A stretch of DNA of 64,000 nucleotides from a bacterium (lineage in GTDB: Bacteria > Bacillota > Clostridia > Oscillospirales > Ruminococcaceae), in NCBI GenBank assembly GCA_004561545.1, contig SFVK01000003.1:94329-158328 (forward strand), in the 5' to 3' direction. The stretch's first letter is position 1. Each line of letters opens with the position of its first letter. The position numbers and the translations under genes were made by a program. Under the pieces are notes generated by a model. That model ran no database searches. It saw only the letters and a program-made list of their open reading frames with translations, and had not been told where the DNA came from. Of this stretch, positions 8,546 to 17,280 are shown piece after piece.

Positions 8546-9538
8546 TCAGGACTGTTTGGGCGGGCAGAGGCTTTCCGCCGGCATCATGGCCCAGCGTGCG
8601 GCGGAAAGCTTTTCGGTCATTTTCATCTGGCGGCAGTTGGGCAGATAGCTGATCAGCCCCTGCATCAGAAACTGTTCCTTGCTGATGGCCTTGACCAGCT
8701 GGGGCTCGGGGTTCTGGCGCACCTTGGCGCACAGGAACAGGTACCGCCGCCAGCAGGCCGCGTAGGCCGCGTCAATCACGCCCCGGTCGGCGCCGTTTTC
8801 CACATAGAAGCGGTACCGGTCGGCCAGGCCGTCCACCGCGTCAAAGGCGGCGGGCTTGATGGTGGTGCGGCAGATGCTTCCGCCCCGCAGCCGGTAATTG
8901 TAAAGCACGTCGGGCAGGCAGACCACCCGGTCGCACCGCCAGAACAGACGGTGGGCCACAAAGTCATCCTCATGCAGGCGGCCTTCGGGGTAGTGGAGCA
9001 GCTTCCACACCTCGGCGCGATAGAGCTTGTTCCAGGCAACGGTGTAATAGGTGCCGTTGGGGGTATAAAAATTGTTCAGCAGATCCTTGCCCACAAACAC
9101 CCCCTCATCGGTGGGCGGGGTGTAAGCCGGCTCCGGCAGGGGCGTTCCGTCCTCCTGCACGTCCTCCACCGCGCAGATGGCCATGTAGGCATCGTGCTTC
9201 TCACAGGCGCCAAACAGCTTTTTCAGGTAAGCCGGGCGCACCACGTCGTCGGAGTCCACAAAGGCGTAGTATCTGCCCCGCGCCGCGTCGATGCCGGTGT
9301 TCCGCGCGCCGGAAAGGCCCTGGTTTTCCTGATGGATCACCCGGATGCGGGCATCCCGTTTGGCCAGCGCGTCGCACAGCTCACCGCAGCCGTCGGTGGA
9401 CCCGTCGTCGATGAGCAGCACCTCGATGGCGCCGTTCTCCTTCGGGAAATCCTGGTCCAGAATGCTCTGCACGCACTCCTCCAGCCAGGGCTTGGTATTG
9501 TAGATCGGAACGATCACACTCACTGCAATATGGTCCAT
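8546..9538 (-). CDS. Glycosyltransferase family 2
   Basis: A 330-aa GT2 enzyme: VSVIVPIYNTKPWLEECVQSIL, VLLIDDGSTDGCGELCD, ENQGLSGARNTGI and YAFVDSDDVV mark the nucleotide-binding and metal-binding parts. The acceptor region has TVAWNKLYRAEVW and LHEDDFVAHRLFW, the E-D pair typical of the catalytic base region. The open frame continues upstream to 9598, but ATG 9538 follows GAGGGGG by eight bases and gives a normal GT2 N-terminus. It is close kin in layout to the three other GT2 proteins here, which suggests duplication followed by change of specificity. Confidence 0.9.
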   Translation of the reverse strand: MDHIAVSVIVPIYNTKPWLEECVQSILDQDFPKENGAIEVLLIDDGSTDGCGELCDALAKRDARIRVIHQENQGLSGARNTGIDAARGRYYAFVDSDDVVRPAYLKKLFGACEKHDAYMAICAVEDVQEDGTPLPEPAYTPPTDEGVFVGKDLLNNFYTPNGTYYTVAWNKLYRAEVWKLLHYPEGRLHEDDFVAHRLFWRCDRVVCLPDVLYNYRLRGGSICRTTIKPAAFDAVDGLADRYRFYVENGADRGVIDAAYAACWRRYLFLCAKVRQNPEPQLVKAISKEQFLMQGLISYLPNCRQMKMTEKLSAARWAMMPAESLCPPKQS

Positions 9539-9551
9539 CGTGACTTCCCCC

Positions 9552-10568
9552 TCAACTTCTCTCTTCTTTCTTCTTCGCCTGGCCGCGGGCGCGGGCAAGG
9601 CGATAGGTCAGCGTGGGCGCGGCGCAGAACAGGACAGCCCGGGCCTTTTCCGCCCCCGGCACATGGGGGCAGCGCAGAATATGCGGCAAAATGGAATCCA
9701 GATGTTTCTTGTGGGCCAGGAACTGTTCTTTCAGGGCGGGCAGTTCCCCGGCTTCCCCGGCCTGGCACCAGAACAGATAAAAAACCTTCCAGTACCATGC
9801 CACGGCCCACTGGTAATATTCCGCCCGCTCCGGCCGCTGGCGGAACCAGCACAGCCAGTTCCAGTACATGGTCAGGTCATCCAGCTTGCGGGGCGGGAAC
9901 ACCGCCTCAGTCATCTGGCCGCCCCGGCGGCGGTAATGGTAAAGGATGTCGGGCAGGCAGACCACGTTCTCACTGTCATAAACCCGGTGCAGTTCGCTGG
10001 CGTCATCGCCAAAAAACATACTTTCGTCAAAATGTACGCCCTTGTCCCGGAACAGCCGGATGTCAAAGAGCTTGTTCCAGCACAGCAGCCCGTAAAAGCC
10101 GCCGGTCTGGAAGGTGTCCATCAGCAGCGCCATGGCGTCCCGCACCCCGGTTTGGGTGGTCTTGACCCCCGCGCCGGGCACCGGAGCGCCGTTCTCGTCC
10201 ACCGCGTCGGCATTGCAGGCGGCCAGACGCACCCCGTTTGCCCGGATGGCGTCGTAAAGCCGCTCAAACATATCCGGCTCGATCAGATCGTCGGAGTCCA
10301 CAAAGCCCACATAATCCCCCCGGGCATTGTCCAGCCCCACGTTGAGCGCCGAGGCCGGGCCGCCGTTCTCCTTGTGGAACACCCGGATGCGGGGGTCAGT
10401 CCGGGCCAGCTCGTCGCAGAGGGCGCCGCAGCCGTTGGGGCTGCCGTCCTCCACCAGAAGCAGCTCAATGTCTCGAAACGTCTGGGCCAGAACAGACCTG
10501 ACCGTGCGGGGCAGATAGTCCTTTGCGTCGTATACGGTTGTGATGATGGAGATGGTGGGATTGGGCAT
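9552..10568 (-). CDS. Glycosyltransferase family 2
   Basis: A 338-aa GT2 enzyme with ISIITTVYDAKDYLPRTVRSVL, LLLVEDGSPNGCGALCD, ENGGPASALNVGL and VGFVDSDDLIEP. Downstream LLCWNKLFDIRLF and FFGDDASELHRVY correspond to the acceptor site. ATG 10568 is used rather than the upstream TTG because GGAAGGA lies about nine bases before it. The C-terminus is rich in basic residues (ARARGQAKKKEERS), which could help membrane association. It is the third gene of a run of GT2 genes separated by 12-20 bp. Confidence 0.9.
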   Translation of the reverse strand: MPNPTISIITTVYDAKDYLPRTVRSVLAQTFRDIELLLVEDGSPNGCGALCDELARTDPRIRVFHKENGGPASALNVGLDNARGDYVGFVDSDDLIEPDMFERLYDAIRANGVRLAACNADAVDENGAPVPGAGVKTTQTGVRDAMALLMDTFQTGGFYGLLCWNKLFDIRLFRDKGVHFDESMFFGDDASELHRVYDSENVVCLPDILYHYRRRGGQMTEAVFPPRKLDDLTMYWNWLCWFRQRPERAEYYQWAVAWYWKVFYLFWCQAGEAGELPALKEQFLAHKKHLDSILPHILRCPHVPGAEKARAVLFCAAPTLTYRLARARGQAKKKEERS

Positions 10569-10586
10569 GAACAAGTTCCTTCCCTG

Positions 10587-11612
10587 TCAGTTTGGCAAAA
10601 AGTGATTTTTCAGTTGGGTATAGCCGGCCAGCAGCCCCGGACGGCGCAGCGCCGCGCCCAGACGGTAGGGCAGGGCCAGAAGACGGTTGGGATCGGCGGC
10701 CAGCCGGGTTAGCAGCGTGGCCCGCGCATCAGGGTCCGCCAGGATACGGGCAAACAGCGCTTTGCGCTCCCCGTAGGGCATCGTCCCCTTGCAGCCGGTC
10801 AGCAGGCCGTACTGGTTGAGCGCGGCGCGGACCCGGCTCTTGCGCAAAAGGCGCTCCACCTCCGGCGCGGCGACACCGGCTCCCTCCAGCATCCGCTGCA
10901 GCGCGGGCCGGGTCACACACTCGGCATCCAGCAGATCCCCCCGCAGTCGGCGGGACAAACTGCCTGCCAGCATATCATTCTGCCTATAGTATACACCCGC
11001 CAGACAGGAAATGGCAGGGGGATTTTGTAAAAAATGTAAAAAATCCAGATTGAAGAGCACATCTTCGTTGATTTGCAGCCCCTCGTCAAAGCGCAGTCCG
11101 GCTTGCCGGATCAGATCTGCGCGGAACAGCTTGGGGTAGGGCGCGGCCAGATAACCACTCTCAAAGAGCAGCGGCTCCAGCGCGGGGCCGAGATCCGCCA
11201 CCCGGTCATAGAGCCCGGGCGCCAGGGGACAGGGCGCGGGTCCGCTGGCGCGGGTCATGCCAAACAGAATCATGCCGGGCCGGGCGTCCAGCGCGGGGCC
11301 CAGTGCCGCCCACAGCCCGGGCAGAAGCTCGTCATCGGCGTCCAGAAAGAGCACCCAGTCCCCGGTGGCCGCCGCCAGTCCCGTGTTGCGCGCCGCCCCG
11401 GCGCCGCCGTTTTTGCGGTGCAGCGCCCGCACGCGGGGGTCCTCCCCGGCCAGAGCGTCGCAGAGCGCCCCGGTCCCGTCTGGGCTGCCGTCGTCCACCA
11501 GGAGCAGCTCCAGATTCTCCGGCGCGTCCCGCAGCGCACTGTCCACCGCCCGGCGCAGCGTTGCGGCGGCGCAGTAGCAGGGAATGATGACCGTGATGGC
11601 AGGCAGCGTCAT
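10587..11612 (-). CDS. Glycosyltransferase family 2
   Basis: A 341-aa GT2 enzyme. ITVIIPCYCAAATLRRAVDSAL, LLLVDDGSPDGTGALCD, KNGGAGAARNTGL and VLFLDADDELLPG give the complete GT-A core, and INEDVLFNLDFL supplies the E-D motif. The first part is unusually rich in Ala, Leu and Gly, matching the very GC-rich codon use. ATG 11612 has AAGGAGG eight bases upstream and overlaps the stop of the preceding gene by 4 bp (ATGA), so the two are probably translated together. Confidence 0.9.
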   Translation of the reverse strand: MTLPAITVIIPCYCAAATLRRAVDSALRDAPENLELLLVDDGSPDGTGALCDALAGEDPRVRALHRKNGGAGAARNTGLAAATGDWVLFLDADDELLPGLWAALGPALDARPGMILFGMTRASGPAPCPLAPGLYDRVADLGPALEPLLFESGYLAAPYPKLFRADLIRQAGLRFDEGLQINEDVLFNLDFLHFLQNPPAISCLAGVYYRQNDMLAGSLSRRLRGDLLDAECVTRPALQRMLEGAGVAAPEVERLLRKSRVRAALNQYGLLTGCKGTMPYGERKALFARILADPDARATLLTRLAADPNRLLALPYRLGAALRRPGLLAGYTQLKNHFLPN

Positions 11613-12886
11613 ACCCCGTCCTCCTTGCTCAGAATCCTGCGGTATATCCCAATCAGATCCGCCGCGTTTTTGGCCGCGTCATGGGTGGCCAGCGCCCGGG
11701 TACGGGCTGCCGTGCCCAGCGCCGCGCCCTGATCGGGCAGGCTCAGGACCGCTGCCGCCGTGTCGGCCAGCGCGGCGGCGTCGCCGGGTTCCCCGTAAAT
11801 CCGCCCCTCGGCGCCGTCCCGCATCATGTCGGGGATGCCGCCCGCCCGGCTGGCCACACAGGGCAGGCCCAGCAGCATGGCTTCGCCCAGGCTGTTGGGG
11901 CTGTTTTCACTGTAGGAGGGCAGCACAAAAAGGTCGGCTTCCAGATAGGCCTGCCGCATGGCGGCGGCGTTCAGCGGACCGGTGTATTCCACATGCCCTT
12001 CCAGCCCAAGCTGCCGCACCAGACGGGCACACCAGGTCTGATAGGGGAACATCCATCGGATGACCGGCCGCAGCAGCGGTCCCTTGTCCAGCGGGGGCCA
12101 CCCGGCCACCCGCAGCACCAGCCCGGGCCACCGCTCCAGCAAAGTGGGCAGAGCCTGCAGTACCGTGTGCAGGTTCTTGAGGGGGTAATTTCCCTGGCTC
12201 AGCAGCAGCACCGGCGCCTGACCGAAGGTCCGCGGCCGCCAGATCGGCGGTTCGTAAAATTCGGGGCGCAGCGTCTCGTTGCAGGGGTAGTACAGTGCAT
12301 CAGGAGCCAGCCCCGCCACAGCCCTGCGGTCAAAGGAGGTCCGTCCCGTCACAAAGCGGGCGTTTTGCAGCACCGCCCGCTCGCTGGCGGCCAGTGTGTC
12401 GAACCGGTCCTGGCTGAGGTCCAGCAGCCCGCCGGGCACCACCCGGTCAATGGCACGCTGAATCGCACAGGAGTGCAGACAGGTTTGCGGCACACCGTCA
12501 TTCAGGTGCCGGGCACAGTCAGTCATAACGCCCTGAATGCCCACCAGAACCGGCAGCGCGCCGGCTGCCTGCTGCATGGCCCGGGCTGCCGCGTACTCGG
12601 TACCCCAGATGTGAACCAGATCGGGATGAAGCGCATTCAACAGCGCGGCAAAACCCTCCGCGCTGCCGTCCGGCAGCAGCGCAAAGGTGACGCCCCCGGC
12701 GCTGCCGGTGGTCAGGGCCTGCACCCGGGCATCCACACTGCAAACCGTCAGCTCGGGGGCGTCGGGCGCAGTGCGCACGGCTTGCAGCGCGCCGGTCAGC
12801 CAGCCGCCGCCAATCTCCCTGGCGTCCAGCCCGCAGGCGGCGGCCGCCGCCGGGATGGTGATGCTCACCAGCCACAGTACCTTCAT
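11609..12886 (-). CDS. Glycosyltransferase, GT4-like (GT-B)
   Basis: A 425-aa GT-B enzyme. The N-domain starts MKVLWLVSITIPAAAAACG and carries LVHIWGTEYAAARAM; the C-domain has VLLLSQGNYPLKNLHTVLQAL, LRVAGWPPL, and the donor-site segment LFVLPSYSENSPNSLGEAMLLGLPCVASRAGGIPDM, with the conserved ENSPNSLGEAM typical of GT4 enzymes. The strand-1 loop is longer than usual. ATG 12886 follows AAGGAGG. Its 3' end overlaps the next GT2 gene by 4 bp. Confidence 0.88.
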   Translation of the reverse strand: MKVLWLVSITIPAAAAACGLDAREIGGGWLTGALQAVRTAPDAPELTVCSVDARVQALTTGSAGGVTFALLPDGSAEGFAALLNALHPDLVHIWGTEYAAARAMQQAAGALPVLVGIQGVMTDCARHLNDGVPQTCLHSCAIQRAIDRVVPGGLLDLSQDRFDTLAASERAVLQNARFVTGRTSFDRRAVAGLAPDALYYPCNETLRPEFYEPPIWRPRTFGQAPVLLLSQGNYPLKNLHTVLQALPTLLERWPGLVLRVAGWPPLDKGPLLRPVIRWMFPYQTWCARLVRQLGLEGHVEYTGPLNAAAMRQAYLEADLFVLPSYSENSPNSLGEAMLLGLPCVASRAGGIPDMMRDGAEGRIYGEPGDAAALADTAAAVLSLPDQGAALGTAARTRALATHDAAKNAADLIGIYRRILSKEDGV

Positions 12887-12908
12887 GGAGGCCTCCTTGA
12901 AAAATCAG

Positions 12909-14123
12909 TTACAGAACGTCCAAAAACTGCCGCGCCACCGCATCGGGGCGAACCTCGGGGAACAGCGCCGCCACCTGGGCAAAGCCCAGCCGCTTTCCGG
13001 CGGTCTGCGCCAGCCAGGCGGCCAGCCGGGCCGGGGCTTCGTCGTCGCCCCGGCGGAGCACCAGCGCCAGCGGGTACCGCTCCATCCAGGGCAGAGCGGG
13101 ATCGTTATCGGTCATGCTCAGGTGAAGCACTGGCTTTCCGGTGGCGAAATACTCAAAAATCTTGCTGGGCAGCTGATTTTCGGCCAGGTTGCCGATGTTC
13201 AGCAGAACCTGCGCCCCCGCCTGCAAAGCCTGTGCGCGGGCCGCAGGCACCGGGCCGGGCCGGATCAGCCGGTCCCCCGGCATCTGCTCCGCCCGCCGGG
13301 AGGCCTCGGGAAAATGCTCCCATCCGCCGCCTGCCATCACCAGCGTCCAGCCGCTTTCGACTCCAAGGGACGCAAACAGTTCCAGCGCAAACTCCGGTTC
13401 CCGCAGCCCCGGGTACAGCGAACCGCAAAAGACGCAGCACCGCGCCCCGTGAAGTTCCGGCTCGGCAGACTGCGGCTCCACCAGCGCGGGAAAGTCCAGC
13501 AGATGAACCTTGTCCCGCACCGGTTCCATCGGTGCGCCGGGCGCGTAGTCACCCCATGCCTGAGGCGTCACAAAGGAAGCGTCCATGGCTTGCAGCAGGG
13601 TCAGTTCCCGGGCGTACCCTCCCGGGGCCTGATAGCTTTTGTTGGCGGCGTAGGGGTCCAGCTGCCAGAGGACTTTTTTGCCGCCGGTGCGGGCGGTCTC
13701 CAGCGCAAACGCGCTGCGGTAGGGGGCGCAGACAGCACAGATTACGTCAAAGTGAAAGCTGCCGTCCAGCCGCTCCAGTTCCCGGCGTGTGTCCACCACC
13801 CGCCGGGGGGCGTGAAACACCAGCTGGCGCACCGCCGCCACCACGGCGGAAGGGTGGCGCAGCAACCGGACCAGACGCAGCGGCAGGGCAGACCCCTGCC
13901 GCGCCCCGTTTTCCAGCGCCGCGTTCATCATCCGCTCGTCGGCAAAGGCCAGTCGCCGGTCCGGGCAGCCGGGCAGCGACGCCGGCGGGGTCTGACCGTC
14001 CCACAGATGCAGCAGATGAACCGAATGCCCCTGCCGTGCCAGTGCCCCGGCAAGACGCAGGGCTAGCGTCACATTGGCGGAGGTGGGATTTTCCACACTG
14101 TCCAGAACAAACAGAATGCGCAT
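12909..14123 (-). CDS. Glycosyltransferase, GT-B fold
   Basis: A 404-aa GT-B protein beginning MRILFVLDSVENPTSANVTLALRLAGALARQGHSVHLLHL, a Rossmann strand followed by a helix as in GT4 enzymes. The C-domain has CVFCGSLYPGLREPEFALEL and QVLLNIGNLAENQLPSKIFEYFATGKPVLHLS, where KIFEYFATGKPV is the donor-binding helix. The glycine motif after strand 1 is replaced by a Ser/Asn stretch, so the acceptor site may be unusual. ATG 14123 with AAAGGA upstream is preferred to the longer frame that starts at 14177. Confidence 0.85.
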   Translation of the reverse strand: MRILFVLDSVENPTSANVTLALRLAGALARQGHSVHLLHLWDGQTPPASLPGCPDRRLAFADERMMNAALENGARQGSALPLRLVRLLRHPSAVVAAVRQLVFHAPRRVVDTRRELERLDGSFHFDVICAVCAPYRSAFALETARTGGKKVLWQLDPYAANKSYQAPGGYARELTLLQAMDASFVTPQAWGDYAPGAPMEPVRDKVHLLDFPALVEPQSAEPELHGARCCVFCGSLYPGLREPEFALELFASLGVESGWTLVMAGGGWEHFPEASRRAEQMPGDRLIRPGPVPAARAQALQAGAQVLLNIGNLAENQLPSKIFEYFATGKPVLHLSMTDNDPALPWMERYPLALVLRRGDDEAPARLAAWLAQTAGKRLGFAQVAALFPEVRPDAVARQFLDVL

Positions 14124-14134
14124 GGCAACGTCCT

Positions 14135-15145
14135 TTATCTGCGATCTTTCAGCAAACTGCGGCAGACCTTCCGCCACAGGTCGGGGGAATGTACGGTGGC
14201 CCAGGCGGCGATGCGGATGCGCAGCGGCAGCCGGGGATTGCGTCCCAGATTGGGGTCCTTGAGCCCGGACCGGATGCCCACCCAGAGCTCGTTGATCTGG
14301 ACCCGGTACGCCGTGGGGTCGTCCCGGCGCAGAATCATGCTGGAGAGGTACACCAGCTTTTCGTAATAGAAAGCGTTGGCGGATTGCTGGATCTCGGGGG
14401 AGGCGTGTTCCCGGATGTAGACCGCCGTCTGCCGCTGCTGGTCGATGCTCTCGGGCGGCAGGGCGCGGTGGCTGGCGGAATCGGTATGCTGGCGGTAATG
14501 GTAGCCCGCAAAATCCAGATAGGCAACGCCCTGCGCATGGCGGAACAAATCCCAGTTGGCCAAAAGATCCTCGTTGTAGGAAAACCCGTTGTCCAGCACT
14601 TCCGGCGTCATCAGCTCAGCGGAATAGAGCTTGTTCCAAAGCCCGTAATCCACGTTGTGGTCATGGAGCAGCGCGTCCAGATGGGCGGGAGGCTGCAAAA
14701 TGGTGGTCTCGCCGGGGGCGGGAGCTTCCGCCGGAATGCCGCCGGTGAAGCAGTCGTACCGGCAGCAGGCGATCTGCTGCCCGGAGGACCGGGCGGCCTC
14801 GTACAGCGCCTGCAAAAATCCGGGATGATAGAGGTCATCCGCATCGCAGAAAGCGAACCACCGGGCGCCCAGATTCTGCCCGGCCCGCACCCCGGCCGCC
14901 CGGGCCGCCGCGACGCCGCTCTGGCGCTGGCGCAGCACCACAAACCGGGGGTCCCGGGCTTCGTAGCCGTCCCCCAGCGCCGCAGACCGGTCGGTGGAGC
15001 CGTCGTCCACCAGGATACAGGCAAAATCCCGGAACGTCTGCGCCGCGATGGCGTCCAGGCAATCCGGCAGAAACCGTTCCCCGTTGTGAACCGGAACAAT
15101 CACGGCAATGCAGGGATTGGTGAACTCGGTGCTTGCTTGGCTCAT
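14135..15145 (-). CDS. Glycosyltransferase family 2
   Basis: A 336-aa GT2 enzyme with IAVIVPVHNGERFLPDCLDAI, ILVDDGSTDRSAALGD, RQSGVAAARAAGV and FAFCDADDLYHPGFL. The acceptor part has YGLWNKLYSAELM and SYNEDLLANWDLF. The shared W-N-K-L-[FY] motif with three other GT2 proteins in this operon points to a common origin. ATG 15145 has GGGGAGGAAA upstream and overlaps the stop of the previous gene by 4 bp. Confidence 0.9.
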   Translation of the reverse strand: MSQASTEFTNPCIAVIVPVHNGERFLPDCLDAIAAQTFRDFACILVDDGSTDRSAALGDGYEARDPRFVVLRQRQSGVAAARAAGVRAGQNLGARWFAFCDADDLYHPGFLQALYEAARSSGQQIACCRYDCFTGGIPAEAPAPGETTILQPPAHLDALLHDHNVDYGLWNKLYSAELMTPEVLDNGFSYNEDLLANWDLFRHAQGVAYLDFAGYHYRQHTDSASHRALPPESIDQQRQTAVYIREHASPEIQQSANAFYYEKLVYLSSMILRRDDPTAYRVQINELWVGIRSGLKDPNLGRNPRLPLRIRIAAWATVHSPDLWRKVCRSLLKDRR

Positions 15146-16263
15146 ACCGTTTCCTCCCCACTGTGAATGGCGTATTGTTCCAGATAAAAATTTTGCAAAA
15201 ATTCCGCGCTGGTGCGCACATCGAAACCGGCCTCGATGGCCCGCTCCCGAGCATGAAGGTCGCGGGTCAGGTCGGCGCTCAGGATCGCCTGCACCCAGGC
15301 GTCAGGCTGGTTCAGCGGCAGATAATGAATGTTTTGGGCAAACGCCGCGCCGGGGTCCACCGTGTCCGAGACAAAGCAGGGCAGGCCGGAAACCTGCGCT
15401 TCCACCAGCACCACCGGCAGTCCTTCAAACAGGCTGGGCAGCAAAAAGACATCCATGGCGTGGTAAAGCCGCTGCATATCGCCCCGGACCCCGGCAAAAA
15501 TCACGCTCTGCCCCAGGCCCATCCGGGCCGCCTGCTCCCGGATTTGGGGTTCCAGTGCGCCGCCGCCCACCAGCACCAGCCGGGCGCGGGGCATTCTCTG
15601 ACGCAGCGAGGCAAACAATTCCAGCAGCCCTGCGTGGTTTTTTTGCTGGGTGAACCGTCCCACATGGCCGAACAGGATTTCATCCTCCGCCACGCCCAGT
15701 TCGGCGCGCAGTGCGGCCCGGTCTGCGGCGTCATGGCGGGCGAACCGGTCGGTGTTCACCCCGTTGGGCAGAACTTTAAAGGAATGGCTGCCGTACAGCA
15801 TCTCCCCGGCCCGCTGGCTGCACGCGAACCGGTGGGTCAGTTCCCGGTCAAATTGCGCGCTCATCATCCGGTCCAGCTGCCCCACCAGGTTGTGTTCATA
15901 GGCGGTGTTGTGGCTGTGCCCGGCGCGCACCGGCACGCCGCACCGCCGCGCCACCGTGTTGTAAAACATTCCAAAACCGCTGTAATGGCCGTGAATGACC
16001 CTGTATTCGGGGTGGGCGGAAAAAAATGCCCGCAGTTCCCGCAGATACTTTGGCAGGTTGTTGTCCTGCCGCACCGTCAGTTTGGTGATCCGGCCGCCCA
16101 GGGCGCAGATCTCCTCGTCATAAAAGCAGGGCTTGTCATAGTGATAAAGAAAATCAAACTGAACCTTTTCCCGGTCCATGGCGCGGTAAAGGTTCATCAC
16201 AAAGGTTTCCATGCCGCCGGTGTCCATGGCGGGCATGATTTGCAGCACACGAATGGCAGGCAA
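15142..16263 (-). CDS. Glycosyltransferase, GT4-like (GT-B), TTG start
   Basis: A 373-aa GT4 enzyme: IRVLQIMPAMDTGGMETFVMNLYRAMD has the canonical GGME loop, followed by IHGHYSGFGMFYNTVARR, ILFGHVGRFTQQKNHAGLLELF, LVLVGGGALEP and FLLPSLFEGLPVVLVEAQVSGLP (E-x7-E). The open frame continues to 16386, but the extra 41 residues are non-family; a TTG at 16263 lies eight bases after a perfect AAGGAGG and gives an exact family N-terminus. It is the first glycosyltransferase of the operon, 19 bp after the PPK2-like gene. Confidence 0.9.
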   Translation of the reverse strand: MPAIRVLQIMPAMDTGGMETFVMNLYRAMDREKVQFDFLYHYDKPCFYDEEICALGGRITKLTVRQDNNLPKYLRELRAFFSAHPEYRVIHGHYSGFGMFYNTVARRCGVPVRAGHSHNTAYEHNLVGQLDRMMSAQFDRELTHRFACSQRAGEMLYGSHSFKVLPNGVNTDRFARHDAADRAALRAELGVAEDEILFGHVGRFTQQKNHAGLLELFASLRQRMPRARLVLVGGGALEPQIREQAARMGLGQSVIFAGVRGDMQRLYHAMDVFLLPSLFEGLPVVLVEAQVSGLPCFVSDTVDPGAAFAQNIHYLPLNQPDAWVQAILSADLTRDLHARERAIEAGFDVRTSAEFLQNFYLEQYAIHSGEETV

Positions 16264-16282
16264 CGCCCCATCCTCCTTGCGT

Positions 16283-17152
16283 TTATTCTGATTCCAGCGC
16301 TTTTCTGCAGTCCAGCAGCCGGTCCAGCGCCGCCGGATCGGGCGGGGGATAGTCATGGGTGCAGTGTCCCAGCGCGTCCACCACAATCTCGCTCACCAGA
16401 TACCGGGTGTACCATTTCTGATCGGCGGGCAGAGCGTACCAGGGGCTGTGCTTGCTGGCGGTGGCGGTGATCACCTCGTCGTAGGTATCCAGATATTCCT
16501 CAAAGCGCGCCCGCTCTTTCAGGTCCGCCTCGGAGAACTTCCAGTTTTTCTCCGGGTCATTGATGCGTTCCAGAAACCGTTTTTTCTGCTCCTCCTTGGA
16601 GACATGGAGGAAAATCTTCACCACGCGGTAGCTGTTTTCATAAAGGTACTCCTCATAGTGCCGGATTTGACGGTACCGTTTGCGGAAAAACTCCTCCTTG
16701 CTGCCTGCCACCGTCCGCGGCGCCATGCGGTAGGTCTTTTGCAGGTCATGGACCTGAACCACCAGCACATCCTCATAGTAGCTGCGGTTGAAAATGGCAA
16801 TGCTGCCCCGGGGCGGCAGGGCCCTGTTGACCCGCCACAGAAAATCGTGGGAAAGCTCCTCCCCGTTGGGCTGCTTGAAGCTGGTGACCTGAACGCCCTG
16901 GGGGTTCAGCCCGCCCATCACATGTTTTACGGTGCTGTCCTTGCCTGCGGCGTCCAGCGCCTGCAGGATCAGGATCAGGCCCTCCCGTCCGTCCGCGTAA
17001 AAGGCATCCTGAAGCGCGGCCATTTTTTGCAGGTTGCTTTCGGTTTTTTCCACAATCTTTGCCTTGTCCACCCCGTCTTCCCGGCTGTCGCAGGGCAGGC
17101 GGCGCAGTTCGCAGGGGCGGGAACCGTCAAAACAATACTTGTCCGCTTTCAT
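16283..17152 (-). CDS. Polyphosphate kinase 2 family protein (PPK2)
   Basis: A 289-aa PPK2-type P-loop kinase. The Walker A region is LILILQALDAAGKDSTVKHVMGGLNPQGVQVTSFKQP, followed by the conserved RVNRALPPRGSIAIFNRSYYEDVLV and a C-terminal lid (RYRQIRHYEEYL, then VKIFLHVSKEEQKKRFLERI). PPK2 enzymes move phosphate between polyphosphate and nucleotides; the class, and so ADP versus AMP preference, cannot be told by eye. ATG 17152 has GGAGGAG six bases upstream. It heads the glycosyltransferase operon from its own promoter, an unusual place; it might regenerate nucleoside triphosphates for nucleotide-sugar synthesis, but that is inference. Confidence 0.92.
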   Translation of the reverse strand: MKADKYCFDGSRPCELRRLPCDSREDGVDKAKIVEKTESNLQKMAALQDAFYADGREGLILILQALDAAGKDSTVKHVMGGLNPQGVQVTSFKQPNGEELSHDFLWRVNRALPPRGSIAIFNRSYYEDVLVVQVHDLQKTYRMAPRTVAGSKEEFFRKRYRQIRHYEEYLYENSYRVVKIFLHVSKEEQKKRFLERINDPEKNWKFSEADLKERARFEEYLDTYDEVITATASKHSPWYALPADQKWYTRYLVSEIVVDALGHCTHDYPPPDPAALDRLLDCRKALESE

Positions 17153-17182
17153 GGGCACTCCTCCAAAAGCATATATAGTTCT

Positions 17183-17211
17183 AGTATAACCGTTCCGATA
17201 CCGTTGCGCAA
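17183..17211 (-). promoter_or_regulatory. Promoter of the PPK2-glycosyltransferase operon
   Basis: Minus strand TTGCGC, 17-bp spacer, TATACT, about 30 bp before the PPK2 start codon. No other promoter was found between here and 6.2 kb, so it probably serves all ten genes. Confidence 0.65.
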
Positions 17212-17232
17212 GACAAAATCTGCATAAAACAA

Positions 17233-17262
17233 ACGCCGTCCGCAGCGGACGGCGGACGGCGT
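17233..17262 (-). terminator. Terminator of the feo operon
   Basis: An 11-bp GC-rich stem (ACGCCGTCCGC with its complement) about 19 bp after the stop of the Cys-rich gene, followed on the minus strand by TTGTTTTAT. Confidence 0.75.
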
Positions 17263-17280
17263 CAGGAAAAACAAGCGAAA

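Noticed and set aside
11681..15166. Plus-strand open frame of more than 1,100 codons across the glycosyltransferase genes
   Set aside because: It is antisense to three well-supported glycosyltransferases and is Pro/Arg/Gly/His-rich low-complexity sequence, as expected from the opposite strand of high-GC genes.
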